Source: Patescibacteria group bacterium (GTDB lineage: Bacteria > Patescibacteriota > Minisyncoccia > Phycocordibacterales > UBA12445). Taken from it: 21,250 nt of DNA. Below the pieces are notes generated by a model. The model searched no databases. It had not been told where the DNA came from and saw only the letters and a list, made by a program, of their open reading frames with translations. This document shows, piece after piece, positions 6,478-13,361 of this stretch; positions within the stretch are counted from its first letter, which is position 1; every line of letters begins with the position of its first letter. The position numbers and the translations under genes were made by a program. The stretch is from the NCBI GenBank assembly GCA_022710205.1, contig JAKLHJ010000004.1:1-21250 (forward strand), read 5' to 3'.

Positions 6478-6502
6478 CTTTGATCTAAAAAATTAAAAAT
6501 AA

Positions 6503-7030
6503 TTATTTTGTTGCGACGAAACCCCAGTGATGATCCCCCGCATAAAAACTTTTTCCGTATTTGAAACCGACGTTCTCAAATATTTTTTTTGCTTCTTCTT
6601 CTAGCACGACATGACCCGACTTCGGGCCAAGCCCTCCGTAAGAATCGGACCAATCAACAACCATAACTTGTCCGCCCGGTCTCAATATTCTAAGCGCCTC
6701 TCTTGCGATATCTTCTTTTTTCTCCGACAGAAAAAGCATATTTGTGATCATAACCACATCCACCATATTGTCGCGGAGCTTGGACCCGCCCGGCTTTTCA
6801 ACATCTCCCCACAAAATCTGCACGTTGTGGACACCTTCATCTCTGGCCGCAGATTGTATTTTCGGCAATATATCTTTTTGGACATCGATTGCGAATACTT
6901 GGCCTCTCGCATGAACTCTCTTTGCCGCCGCTAAAGTATAGTGGCCGCTACCCGCCCCAAAATCAGCTATTTTGTAGCCTTCCTTAAGGTCAAGATTTTT
7001 TACATTTTCCGCCGGTTCGCTAAAAGCCAT
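6503..7030 (-). CDS. Class I SAM-dependent methyltransferase
   Basis: A 175-residue Rossmann-fold methyltransferase. Motif I is IADFGAGSGHYT (about 21-32), the acidic ribose-binding residue is D49 in VFAIDV, motif II-like GDVE is at 75-78, and LRPGGQVMVVDW at about 116-127 is the post-motif of UbiE/Methyltransf_11 proteins. The N-terminal cap is very short. The substrate is unknown; nothing ties it to ubiquinone or menaquinone here. It is the first gene of the solute-binding/pilin operon. An extended -10 box lies only eight bases before the ATG, so the mRNA is practically leaderless. Confidence 0.85.
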   Translation of the reverse strand: MAFSEPAENVKNLDLKEGYKIADFGAGSGHYTLAAAKRVHARGQVFAIDVQKDILPKIQSAARDEGVHNVQILWGDVEKPGGSKLRDNMVDVVMITNMLFLSEKKEDIAREALRILRPGGQVMVVDWSDSYGGLGPKSGHVVLEEEAKKIFENVGFKYGKSFYAGDHHWGFVATK

Positions 7031-7038
7031 ACTGCGTA

Positions 7039-7047
7039 ATTATAGCA
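7039..7047 (-). promoter_or_regulatory. Extended -10 promoter giving a leaderless mRNA
   Basis: On the minus strand TGC-TATAAT (7047-7039) is a perfect extended -10. Transcription should start six or seven bases later, within two or three bases of the methyltransferase ATG (7030-7028). The -35 region (TTATCT) is weak, as is usual with extended -10 promoters. Confidence 0.65.
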
Positions 7048-7081
7048 CCTGAAAAATAAAAAGATAACGCTATTTATCCCC

Positions 7082-7110
7082 AAAAACAGCGTCCACAAGG
7101 CGCTGTTTTC
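7082..7110 (-). terminator. Terminator of gyrA
   Basis: AAAACAGCG (7083-7091) pairs with CGCTGTTTT (7101-7109), with two more pairs (CC/GG) inside the loop. On the minus strand the stem ends in TTTTT and begins 17 bases after the gyrA stop, separating gyrA from the methyltransferase operon. Confidence 0.75.
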
Positions 7111-7126
7111 AAAAAGATATCTTAGA

Positions 7127-9625
7127 CTATAAGCAAGTAAGAGACGCTATGCTATCATCTTCGCGGAGTCTCATTATTCTGACTCCTTGTGTCTGCCTAC
7201 CCAACACCGGCACTTCGCCGATATTGATTCTTATAACTTGTGCGTTCTTAGAAATGGCGATAAGTTCTTCTTCCGCTTCTGTAATAACCTTTCCTACCAT
7301 TATTTGTCCGGTCTTTGCCGTTACCTTAGCCGTCTTTATGCCCGAGCCGCCTCTCTTTTGTATCTTATATTCTTTTATATTGCTCATCTTTCCAAAACCA
7401 TTCTCGGACATTACAAGGAGCCTAGAGTCTTTATCGTCTTTCTTAATAACATCTGCACCGACTACGGAATCCTTTTTCTTGAGCTTGATGGCGCGCACAC
7501 CCGCCGCGGCACGGCCCATCTCTCTTGCGTCAGACTCCTTGAATCTGACAGACTGACCGTCTGTAGTGATAAGTATTATAGAATCTCCCGCCTCAACAAA
7601 TCTTGTGGCCATAAGTTGGTCGTCTTCCTGAAGCCTGATTGCGATAATTCCGCTTCTTCTGACGTCTTTGAAACTGTCAGCGGAAACCTTCTTCACGACA
7701 CCCATCTTGGTTATCATAAGTAGCGCCGTTTTCTGATTCTTGAGCTCTTTCGGCATAGCCAAAACCGAGGTAACTTTTTCGTCATCAGCCAAAGAAAGGA
7801 AGTTCATTATAGACTTGCCTCTTGTGGCGCGCTTACCCTCCGGAATATCATACATTTTTATCTGATATGCCTTACCCTTGTCGGTAAAGAACAGAAGATC
7901 GCTGTGGTTGGAGGCGGTAAGGAATATGGTAATAAAGTCCTCTTCCTTGGTATTTAAGTCCACGACACCGACACCGCCCCTCTTTTGGGCACGATATTCT
8001 CCCGGGTCTGTCCTCTTAACATAACCGCCGGACGTAAGAACCAAAACATTTTCGTCATCGGGAATAAGATCCTCGACATTTATGTCGGCGACACCCCTCT
8101 TCATTATTTTGGTCTTTCTTTCGTCACCGTATTTTTCTTTGATTGCCAAAAATTCGTTCTTTATGACCTGCAATATTTTTGCGGTGCTAGCAAGAAGAGC
8201 CTTGAGCTCCTTAATAAGAGCCTGTATTGACTTGAGTTCATCCTCGATCTTCTTTCTTTCGAGGCCGGCAAGCTTCTGAAGCTTCATATCCAAGATTGCG
8301 GCGGCTTGTATTTCCGAGAACTTAAATGTCTTCATCAGGTTCGCGGACGCATCAGCTGTATCTTTTGATTTCTTGATGATCTTTATGACTTCATCTATAT
8401 GGTCGAGCGCCTTACTGAGACCCAATAAAATATGCTCCCTTTCTTCGGCCTTCTTGAGATCAAATTGTGTTCGCCTTTTAACGACTATCTTTCTGTGCGC
8501 GATGAATTCTTCTAAAATATTCTTTATCGAAAGGGTTTTCGGCACGCCGTCCACAAGGGCTAGCATGTTATAGTTAAACGTTTGCTCTAAATCAGTGTAT
8601 TTGTATAAAGCGTTCAAAACCTGTTCCGGATAAGTCCCCGACTTCAGCTCGATAACGATTCTTATGTCTTCCGTGGACTCGTCTCGAATATCCCTAATTC
8701 CTTCGATCTTCTTTTCTTTCACAAGCTCGGCCATCTTAATTATCATTTCAGACTTGTTCACCTGATACGGAATGGAAGAAATTATAATTTGAGATGATCC
8801 TGATTTTGTTTCTATTATTTCCGCCTCACCGCGCACGACAACGCCTCCCTTGCCTGTGGCGGAGGCTCTTATGATGTCTTTCTCATTGAACGCAATTCCG
8901 CCGGTAGGGAAATCGGGTCCTTTGATAAATTTAAAAAGGTCTTCTGTCGTCGCTTCGCTGTTGTCCGCCAAATACACCAGGGCGTCCATTAGTTCCCCGA
9001 GATTATGAGGAGGGATCTTCGTGGCCATACCTACGGCAATACCCAGTGTCCCGTTTAGAAGAAGCGTCGGTATTGTGGAAGGAAAAACGCTAGGCTCTTT
9101 TCTTGTATTGTCAAAGTTCGGCACAAAATCTACCGTATCTTTCTCAAGGTCGTTCAATATCTCGGAAGTGATTTTGGCCATCTTGGCCTCTGTGTATCTA
9201 TAAGCCGCCGCGCTATCCCCGTCGATAGAACCGAAGTTACCCTGACCATATACGAGAGGGTATCTGGTTTTGAATTCCTGCGCCAAGTTCACCATCGCAT
9301 CGTAAACCGCAGAATCTCCATGCGGGTGATATTTACCAAGAACATCTCCGACGATCATCGCCGACTTTCTAAACTTAGCCGAAGCGGTAAGGCCCAAATC
9401 ATACATAGAATACAAAATTCTTCGGTGAACAGGCTTAAGACCGTCTCTTACGTCAGGCAACGCACGGGAAACAATAACAGACATGGCATAGTCCAAATAG
9501 GAAGTCTTCATCTCCGGCACGATGTCGGTCTTTAGTATTCTTGGCTCTACCTTTGCGGCATCCCCCGGGACATCACCATGATAGTGCGCTCCGGCATCTT
9601 TTTTATTATTCTTTGACTTGGCCAT
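7127..9625 (-). CDS. gyrA: DNA gyrase subunit A
   Basis: An 832-residue type IIA topoisomerase subunit that breaks and rejoins DNA; with GyrB it introduces negative supercoils. The N-terminal breakage-reunion domain is complete: SYLDYAMSVIVSRALPDVRD (42-61), GLKPVHRRIL, the resistance-determining region GKYHPHGDSAVYD (97-109) and GQGNFGSIDGD, with the catalytic tyrosine Y144 in YRYTE. S105 and D109, at the usual quinolone-contact positions, are the susceptible-type residues. A coiled-coil arm follows, then a C-terminal beta-propeller with several blades. The GyrA box is degenerate, QKRGGVG, with a second QKRGGSG near the end, so a ParC-like role is not fully excluded. It is the last gene of a three-gene operon, five bases after the small membrane protein gene. 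Confidence 0.93.
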   Translation of the reverse strand: MAKSKNNKKDAGAHYHGDVPGDAAKVEPRILKTDIVPEMKTSYLDYAMSVIVSRALPDVRDGLKPVHRRILYSMYDLGLTASAKFRKSAMIVGDVLGKYHPHGDSAVYDAMVNLAQEFKTRYPLVYGQGNFGSIDGDSAAAYRYTEAKMAKITSEILNDLEKDTVDFVPNFDNTRKEPSVFPSTIPTLLLNGTLGIAVGMATKIPPHNLGELMDALVYLADNSEATTEDLFKFIKGPDFPTGGIAFNEKDIIRASATGKGGVVVRGEAEIIETKSGSSQIIISSIPYQVNKSEMIIKMAELVKEKKIEGIRDIRDESTEDIRIVIELKSGTYPEQVLNALYKYTDLEQTFNYNMLALVDGVPKTLSIKNILEEFIAHRKIVVKRRTQFDLKKAEEREHILLGLSKALDHIDEVIKIIKKSKDTADASANLMKTFKFSEIQAAAILDMKLQKLAGLERKKIEDELKSIQALIKELKALLASTAKILQVIKNEFLAIKEKYGDERKTKIMKRGVADINVEDLIPDDENVLVLTSGGYVKRTDPGEYRAQKRGGVGVVDLNTKEEDFITIFLTASNHSDLLFFTDKGKAYQIKMYDIPEGKRATRGKSIMNFLSLADDEKVTSVLAMPKELKNQKTALLMITKMGVVKKVSADSFKDVRRSGIIAIRLQEDDQLMATRFVEAGDSIILITTDGQSVRFKESDAREMGRAAAGVRAIKLKKKDSVVGADVIKKDDKDSRLLVMSENGFGKMSNIKEYKIQKRGGSGIKTAKVTAKTGQIMVGKVITEAEEELIAISKNAQVIRINIGEVPVLGRQTQGVRIMRLREDDSIASLTCL

Positions 9626-9630
9626 GTTGT

Positions 9631-9879
9631 TTAATTTTTAATTAAATTTATTTTTTCGGAGAGAGCGTCTTTAATATATAAAATTTTATCCGAAAATATT
9701 TTAAATGGTGAAAGAGTTGAAACTACCGCGCCGCTGTCTGCTCCCGCCGGAAGAACCGAATTTAGATTGGCGACCCACAACGACACAACAATCAGCATCA
9801 GAAAGGTAACGGTGGCTATCGCAATCTTTTGTCTTTGCTGTTCAGGAAGGCTTCTTAATTTTTCGATTAGTCCGAACAT
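9631..9879 (-). CDS. Small single-pass membrane protein, unknown function
   Basis: An 82-residue protein with a charged amphipathic N-terminus (EKLRSLPEQQRQK), one membrane helix (about 18-38) and a short outer part ending in a Lys/Asn-rich tail. It matches the style of small 'hypothetical' proteins found next to gyrA in Parcubacteria. It sits between the MBL-like gene (12-base gap) and gyrA (5-base gap), so it is co-transcribed with both. No function can be assigned. Confidence 0.7.
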   Translation of the reverse strand: MFGLIEKLRSLPEQQRQKIAIATVTFLMLIVVSLWVANLNSVLPAGADSGAVVSTLSPFKIFSDKILYIKDALSEKINLIKN

Positions 9880-9891
9880 TAGATTAACTAA

Positions 9892-10521
9892 TTACGACGT
9901 TGGCGACAAAACCACCACATCTTCCTCCTTACTCTCAATGTCTTTTTTCTTTATTGTCAGTTTATCTACAGGCTTAAGATCTTCTGCTCCTTCTTCTTTC
10001 AAAAACTGCTTCAATGATGCGTTATCTTCGCCCTTATCTGTGCCATACATAGGAATGACGACGTGCGGCTGAAATGCCGTGGCTAGCTTGCCGGCGACCG
10101 AAGGTGTCGCCAAATCTCCTCCCGTAACGGGTGTGAACAAAATATCTATCGTCCCGAGCTTTTCCAAAACCTCGGGCTTTATGTCGGCAGAAGATATCGC
10201 CCCCAGATGACACAAATTAATATCATCGAAAAGAACCGAGTAAATAGTATTCATCTTCTTTTTCCCGCCAACCTCTTTTTCAACTAGCACCCCCTTTATA
10301 AAGATGCCCCCCACTTCATACTCTCCCGGTCCGTCTATTATAAAAACCTCGCCGGAACCTCCTTGAGAAAAATTCTGATCTTTTTCTTTTGTGCTAAACA
10401 ACGCGACACTAGAAGAAAATCGCGGGGTCTTGCCGTCGCTTCTAAGCGGCGGGTTAAATGAAACGGAAACATCCCCTATCTGAGCCTTTGTACACAACCC
10501 TCCATAATATGTAATTATCAT
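9892..10521 (-). CDS. Metallo-beta-lactamase-fold protein with degenerate metal site
   Basis: A 209-residue protein resembling the UlaG/UPF0173 branch of the MBL fold: start MIITYYGGLC (family norm YxGHSC), PGEYEVGGIFIKGV (65-78), CHLGAI (104-109), DILFTPVTGGD (126-136) and HVVIPMYG (153-160). The metal-binding signature HxHxDH should fall at residues 44-49 but reads TKEKDQ, keeping only Asp. The histidine expected in the opening YxGHSC motif is Gly, and the one expected after VIPM is replaced by Tyr/Gly. H105 remains. So the protein is probably not an ordinary metal hydrolase; it may be structural or bind a ligand. It heads the operon with gyrA and has its own promoter. Confidence 0.75.
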   Translation of the reverse strand: MIITYYGGLCTKAQIGDVSVSFNPPLRSDGKTPRFSSSVALFSTKEKDQNFSQGGSGEVFIIDGPGEYEVGGIFIKGVLVEKEVGGKKKMNTIYSVLFDDINLCHLGAISSADIKPEVLEKLGTIDILFTPVTGGDLATPSVAGKLATAFQPHVVIPMYGTDKGEDNASLKQFLKEEGAEDLKPVDKLTIKKKDIESKEEDVVVLSPTS

Positions 10522-10552
10522 TTTTAGTTTTAGTGCTAGGTGGCCTTAAATT

Positions 10553-10581
10553 ATTATAGACAACAGACATAAATATACCAA
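10553..10581 (-). promoter_or_regulatory. Sigma70 promoter of the MBL-like/gyrA operon
   Basis: On the minus strand TTGGTA (10581-10576), 17 bases, then TATAAT (10558-10553). Transcription would start near 10546, giving a leader of about 25 bases without a clear Shine-Dalgarno site. Confidence 0.7.
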
Positions 10582-10700
10582 AAAATAGGCTCAAATTAAA
10601 GAATACCTATCCACAAAAAACACATAATCCGAGTTAAATCAAGGAGAGTGGCGCGCAATTCTCTATAGTGATAAAATTAAGCAGTAAAAATAACTTAGTC

Positions 10701-10853
10701 AAAATTTACCCACTTCACCCTCCTAAATTTATTCCATAAATTTTGGCGGGCAAGAAATTTTAAACAGAACATTAATTAACTATTAAAAATATATTAATTA
10801 TTTATCAATTTATCTTACCTTAACAATATGAATAGTGAAAAATTTAGGCGGGT
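10701..10853. repeat. Second cluster of the AAATTT/GGCGGG motif
   Basis: AAAATTTACCC (10701-10711), CCTAAATTT (10722-10730), AAATTTTGGCGGG (10738-10750) and, inside the start of the following gene, AAATTTAGGCGGGT (10840-10853), which is the exact reverse complement of bases 1076-1089. The rest of 10582-10827 is AT-rich with no gene seen; TCTATAGTGATAAAATTAAG at about 10660-10680 is partly like 1158-1177 upstream of the SPFH gene and may hold a -10 box. Confidence 0.4.
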
Positions 10854-11745
10854 GAGAAAGAACAAAGGCGCCTCACTGGTGATGATCTTGGTGCTTATAG
10901 CATTCATCGCTATTCCTTATTTTTATGGGAATAGAAACACCAAAGAGGCCACCACGACGGAAGAGACCCAAACGAGCTCGTCGTGGCTTACCGTCTATAA
11001 TCCGAGGGAAAATGCTGTTTCAGAAACAACCGACAATACAAATATTGAAAAACCCGCTCCGACAAAAACCGCCCCAATCGTAAAAGAGGTCGTCGTTGAT
11101 CCGAATCAGTCAAAATACGCCAAAAAGATTCAAATAAGCTCGGTTAGCGGTTCTAGCTCCTATGTAAAAAACGAATCTATGCGGATAAGCAATGTCGGTG
11201 ACGAATCAGTCCCAATATCAGGTTTTGTAATAGAAACTTACGAAAAAGAAACGTTCAAAATTCCCAAAGGATATGAACTCCCCGGAACGCTTAGTTCGGT
11301 TGAGGATAATATCGTCTTGAAATCGGGAGACTATCTGGACATATATGTGGGGTTGCAGGACAGAAAAATAAATTTTAGAGAGAACCTTTGCACCGGTTAC
11401 TTTGATCAATTCAGCGACTTTGGGAGCAGGCTGAACCACTCCTGCCCGAAAATAGACATTTCCGGAATGCTCGATTTCTCCGACAATTGCATAAAAATCT
11501 TAAATGACATACCAAAGTGTAAAATTTTTGACTCAAAAAACATTGTTGAAAATGATTGTAACGATTTTGCCAATGCGCATTATAACTATGTCGGGTGTGT
11601 AAAAGATTTTAGTTCTAAAACAAACTTCTATTCGAAGCGCTGGCTAGCATGGATGCAACGCGACACGGAATTTTTTAGAAATGATAGGGGGCTCATAACG
11701 CTAAGAGATACCGAGGGAAAAACCGTCGCCACATATTCATATTAA
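10828..11745 (+). CDS. Membrane-anchored lamin-tail-domain-like surface protein
   Basis: A 305-residue protein. A basic start (KFRRVRKNKG) and one membrane helix (about 15-34) form an N-in anchor; a Thr/Glu/Pro-rich linker (about 36-97) follows. From about residue 98 the sequence resembles a lamin-tail-like beta domain (KIQISSVSGSS, then MRISNVGDESVPISGFVIE, and KSGDYLDIYVG), closed near the C-terminus by the typical WLAWMQRDTEFFRNDRGL...LRDTEGKTVATYSY pattern. Between them is an inserted segment with several cysteines (LCTGYF, HSCPK, NCIK, KCKIF, DCNDF, GCVK), probably disulfide-bonded outside the cell. Such domains are frequent on CPR surfaces; binding partner unknown. It is monocistronic and ends at a terminator. 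Confidence 0.7.
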   Translation: MNSEKFRRVRKNKGASLVMILVLIAFIAIPYFYGNRNTKEATTTEETQTSSSWLTVYNPRENAVSETTDNTNIEKPAPTKTAPIVKEVVVDPNQSKYAKKIQISSVSGSSSYVKNESMRISNVGDESVPISGFVIETYEKETFKIPKGYELPGTLSSVEDNIVLKSGDYLDIYVGLQDRKINFRENLCTGYFDQFSDFGSRLNHSCPKIDISGMLDFSDNCIKILNDIPKCKIFDSKNIVENDCNDFANAHYNYVGCVKDFSSKTNFYSKRWLAWMQRDTEFFRNDRGLITLRDTEGKTVATYSY

Positions 11746-11748
11746 AAG

Positions 11749-11777
11749 AAATAGCGGCCCTGATAAGGTCGCTATTT
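11749..11777. terminator. Bidirectional terminator between converging genes
   Basis: AAATAGCGGCC (11749-11759) pairs with GGTCGCTATTT (11767-11777) over 11 bp with one G.T pair and a 7-base loop. It overlaps the stop codon of the minus-strand gene; on that strand it is followed by CTTTT. Confidence 0.7.
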
Positions 11778-12209
11778 TAGTCTGTCTCTGCGCTTGTTCT
11801 CTTTAGTAATAAAATCCAAGAGCTGTTTGCGTTTTTCTTCATCGCTCATATGTTTAAGAACAATGCGGCGCTCTATCTCTCCGAGAGAAGTGTCTATTTC
11901 ATCAAGCTGAACAAAAAGGTCCATATCATCCCCGGTGTATCCGAGCGAAATTTTATTTAACACGGAAAACAATTCATCGTCGGCCAAAGAACCGAAAGAT
12001 TCGCCGACGGAATACGCGTCATACTGCAAAAAAATAATTCTATCTTCTATGCTCTTTTTGTATCTTACAAAACACTGAATGAGTTTTCTGGTTTTATGCA
12101 GAGCTAGCCTGCGAGACTCAGAACACCCCGGTTTTATAAGTTCCATATCAATAGAGATCATCATTGCGCGGGCATCCTCTTCGTATTTTCGCCGAAAAGG
12201 GTATCCCAT
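11772..12209 (-). CDS. Small soluble helical protein, unknown function
   Basis: A 145-residue protein that I do not recognise. The ATG at 12209 is preferred because GGGAGGG (12222-12216) lies six bases before it; a longer frame starts at 12269 but adds an unlikely aromatic stretch and no ribosome site. The product is mostly charged helix (KTRKLIQCFVRYKKSIEDR; LDEIDTSLGEIERRIVLKHM) and ends in a basic tail (KENKRRDRLK). There is no signal peptide or membrane helix, so it is probably cytoplasmic. A promoter and a good Shine-Dalgarno site support expression. No domain could be named. Confidence 0.65.
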   Translation of the reverse strand: MGYPFRRKYEEDARAMMISIDMELIKPGCSESRRLALHKTRKLIQCFVRYKKSIEDRIIFLQYDAYSVGESFGSLADDELFSVLNKISLGYTGDDMDLFVQLDEIDTSLGEIERRIVLKHMSDEEKRKQLLDFITKENKRRDRLK

Positions 12210-12233
12210 AAAAATCCCTCCCTTCGAGATAAA

Positions 12234-12261
12234 ATAATAAAAGAACTTATACTTAGGCCAA
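12234..12261 (-). promoter_or_regulatory. Putative promoter of the small helical protein gene
   Basis: On the minus strand TTGGCC (12261-12256), 16 bases, TATTAT (12239-12234). The leader would be about 18 bases and would contain the GGGAGGG ribosome site. Confidence 0.45.
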
Positions 12262-12277
12262 GGATACAACTTAATAA

Positions 12278-12383
12278 CCGGTGACGCAACCCCGGTAGAA
12301 CCCTGTTAAATAGCACGGTGTGCTAATTTGCCCTACAAATTATTTAACAGGGCCTACGGGGCAGGTGGCCTATCAAAAACCGG
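12278..12383. other. Nested stem element (three-way junction) between divergent genes
   Basis: From outside in: CCGGT (12278-12282) with ACCGG (12379-12383); CCCCG-g-TAG (12290-12298) with CTACGGGG (12354-12361), one bulge; a perfect 12-bp stem CCCTGTTAAATA (12301-12312) with TATTTAACAGGG (12341-12352); inside it two hairpins, GCAC-GGT-GTGC (12313-12323) and TAATTTG-CCCTA-CAAATTA (12324-12342, sharing two bases with the 12-bp stem). Both neighbouring promoters seem to lie outside it, so it is probably not in either mRNA leader. It could be an independent RNA, a protein-binding cruciform or a mobile repeat. No known riboswitch signature was matched. Confidence 0.5.
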
Positions 12384-12428
12384 GCAAATCTACACATAAC
12401 AGAAATGGCGAAATGAAATGTTCAATGT

Positions 12429-12434
12429 TATAAT
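12429..12434 (+). promoter_or_regulatory. -10 box of the corA-like gene
   Basis: A perfect TATAAT stands 17 bases before the ATG at 12452, so the leader is only about ten bases long and lacks a Shine-Dalgarno site. No -35 resembling TTGACA is present at the right distance. Confidence 0.5.
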
Positions 12435-12451
12435 TAGATAAACATAAATTT

Positions 12452-13360
12452 ATGATATCAATAAAAAAGCACAACAGCTTAATCTGGGTTGATCTCGAAT
12501 CCCCCACCACAGAAGAACTAGAGAGCGTCGGGCAAGAATTTAACATCAACCAGCATACGCTAAGGGAGCTCAAGTATCCGAGCGACAAACCAAAAGTCGA
12601 TGTTTTTAATAATTTTCTTTATCTCATACTGCATTTTCCTAAATATGGGTATGGCAGTAAAAGGGACTCAATAGAGATAGATTTTGTTCTGGGAAAAGAT
12701 TTTTTAATCACGGCTCACTACACACCATCAGACCCGATAAACAGCTTCTCAAAAGCCTTCGAAACTAGCTCGACACTGAACAAATTCGACCTGGAAAGCG
12801 GCGGTCAAATATTTTTTTATCTTATTAAAGAAATTTACAAAAACACCGAGGAGGAACTTATCTACATAGAGGGCAAATTACAGGAAATAGAAGGGACAAT
12901 ATTCTCAGAAAATGGCGAAAAGATACTCGAAAATCTATCGCGCCTCAATAAGGAGTTGATAGACTTCAGAAGAATAATGAGAGGACACAAAGAGGTATTT
13001 GACTCCCTGGAAGTGTCTGCCGCGGAATTCTTCGGTCCACAATTCTCGCACTATTCAAACACGCTCATGGGGAATCGGGAAAGAGTGTGGAATATATTGG
13101 AGGGAAACAGAGAGACACTTCTCGACCTTAGGCAAACAAGCGACTCATTGTTCTCCGCAAGAACAAATAGCATTGTGAGAACGCTAACAATACTAACCTT
13201 TATAAGCATCCCAATCTCCCTTATTGCCAACATAATGGGGGTAAACGCCGAAAACATACCGATAGTCGGGCACAAATTTGACTTCTGGCTTATTTGGATT
13301 TTAATGTCTGCAATAGCGGCCGTCATGCTTATATTCTTTAGATTTAAGAAATGGCTATAA
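12452..13360 (+). CDS. CorA-family divalent cation transporter
   Basis: A 302-residue protein of normal CorA length. CorA forms pentameric channels in the inner membrane that take up Mg2+ (or Co2+/Ni2+, or export Zn2+ in ZntB relatives). The N-terminal cytoplasmic funnel (about 1-235) is acidic and contains the long stalk helix; two closely spaced C-terminal membrane helices (about 243-262 and 277-296) end in the basic tail RFKKWL. The selectivity-loop motif, GMN in most members, reads GVN here (263-265, IMGVNAENIP). The gene is one base upstream of cysS, so the two form an operon. Substrate is uncertain because of the altered motif. Confidence 0.85.
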   Translation: MISIKKHNSLIWVDLESPTTEELESVGQEFNINQHTLRELKYPSDKPKVDVFNNFLYLILHFPKYGYGSKRDSIEIDFVLGKDFLITAHYTPSDPINSFSKAFETSSTLNKFDLESGGQIFFYLIKEIYKNTEEELIYIEGKLQEIEGTIFSENGEKILENLSRLNKELIDFRRIMRGHKEVFDSLEVSAAEFFGPQFSHYSNTLMGNRERVWNILEGNRETLLDLRQTSDSLFSARTNSIVRTLTILTFISIPISLIANIMGVNAENIPIVGHKFDFWLIWILMSAIAAVMLIFFRFKKWL

Positions 13361-13361
13361 A

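Noticed and set aside
12278..12451. Mg2+ (M-box) or other metal riboswitch for the CorA-like gene
   Set aside because: The -10 box at 12429-12434 puts transcription start after the element, and no riboswitch signature was matched; kept only as an unassigned structured element.
12373..12588. Minus-strand frame of 71 codons at the corA-like start
   Set aside because: Overlaps the corA-like start and its leader, with no start signals; a shadow frame.
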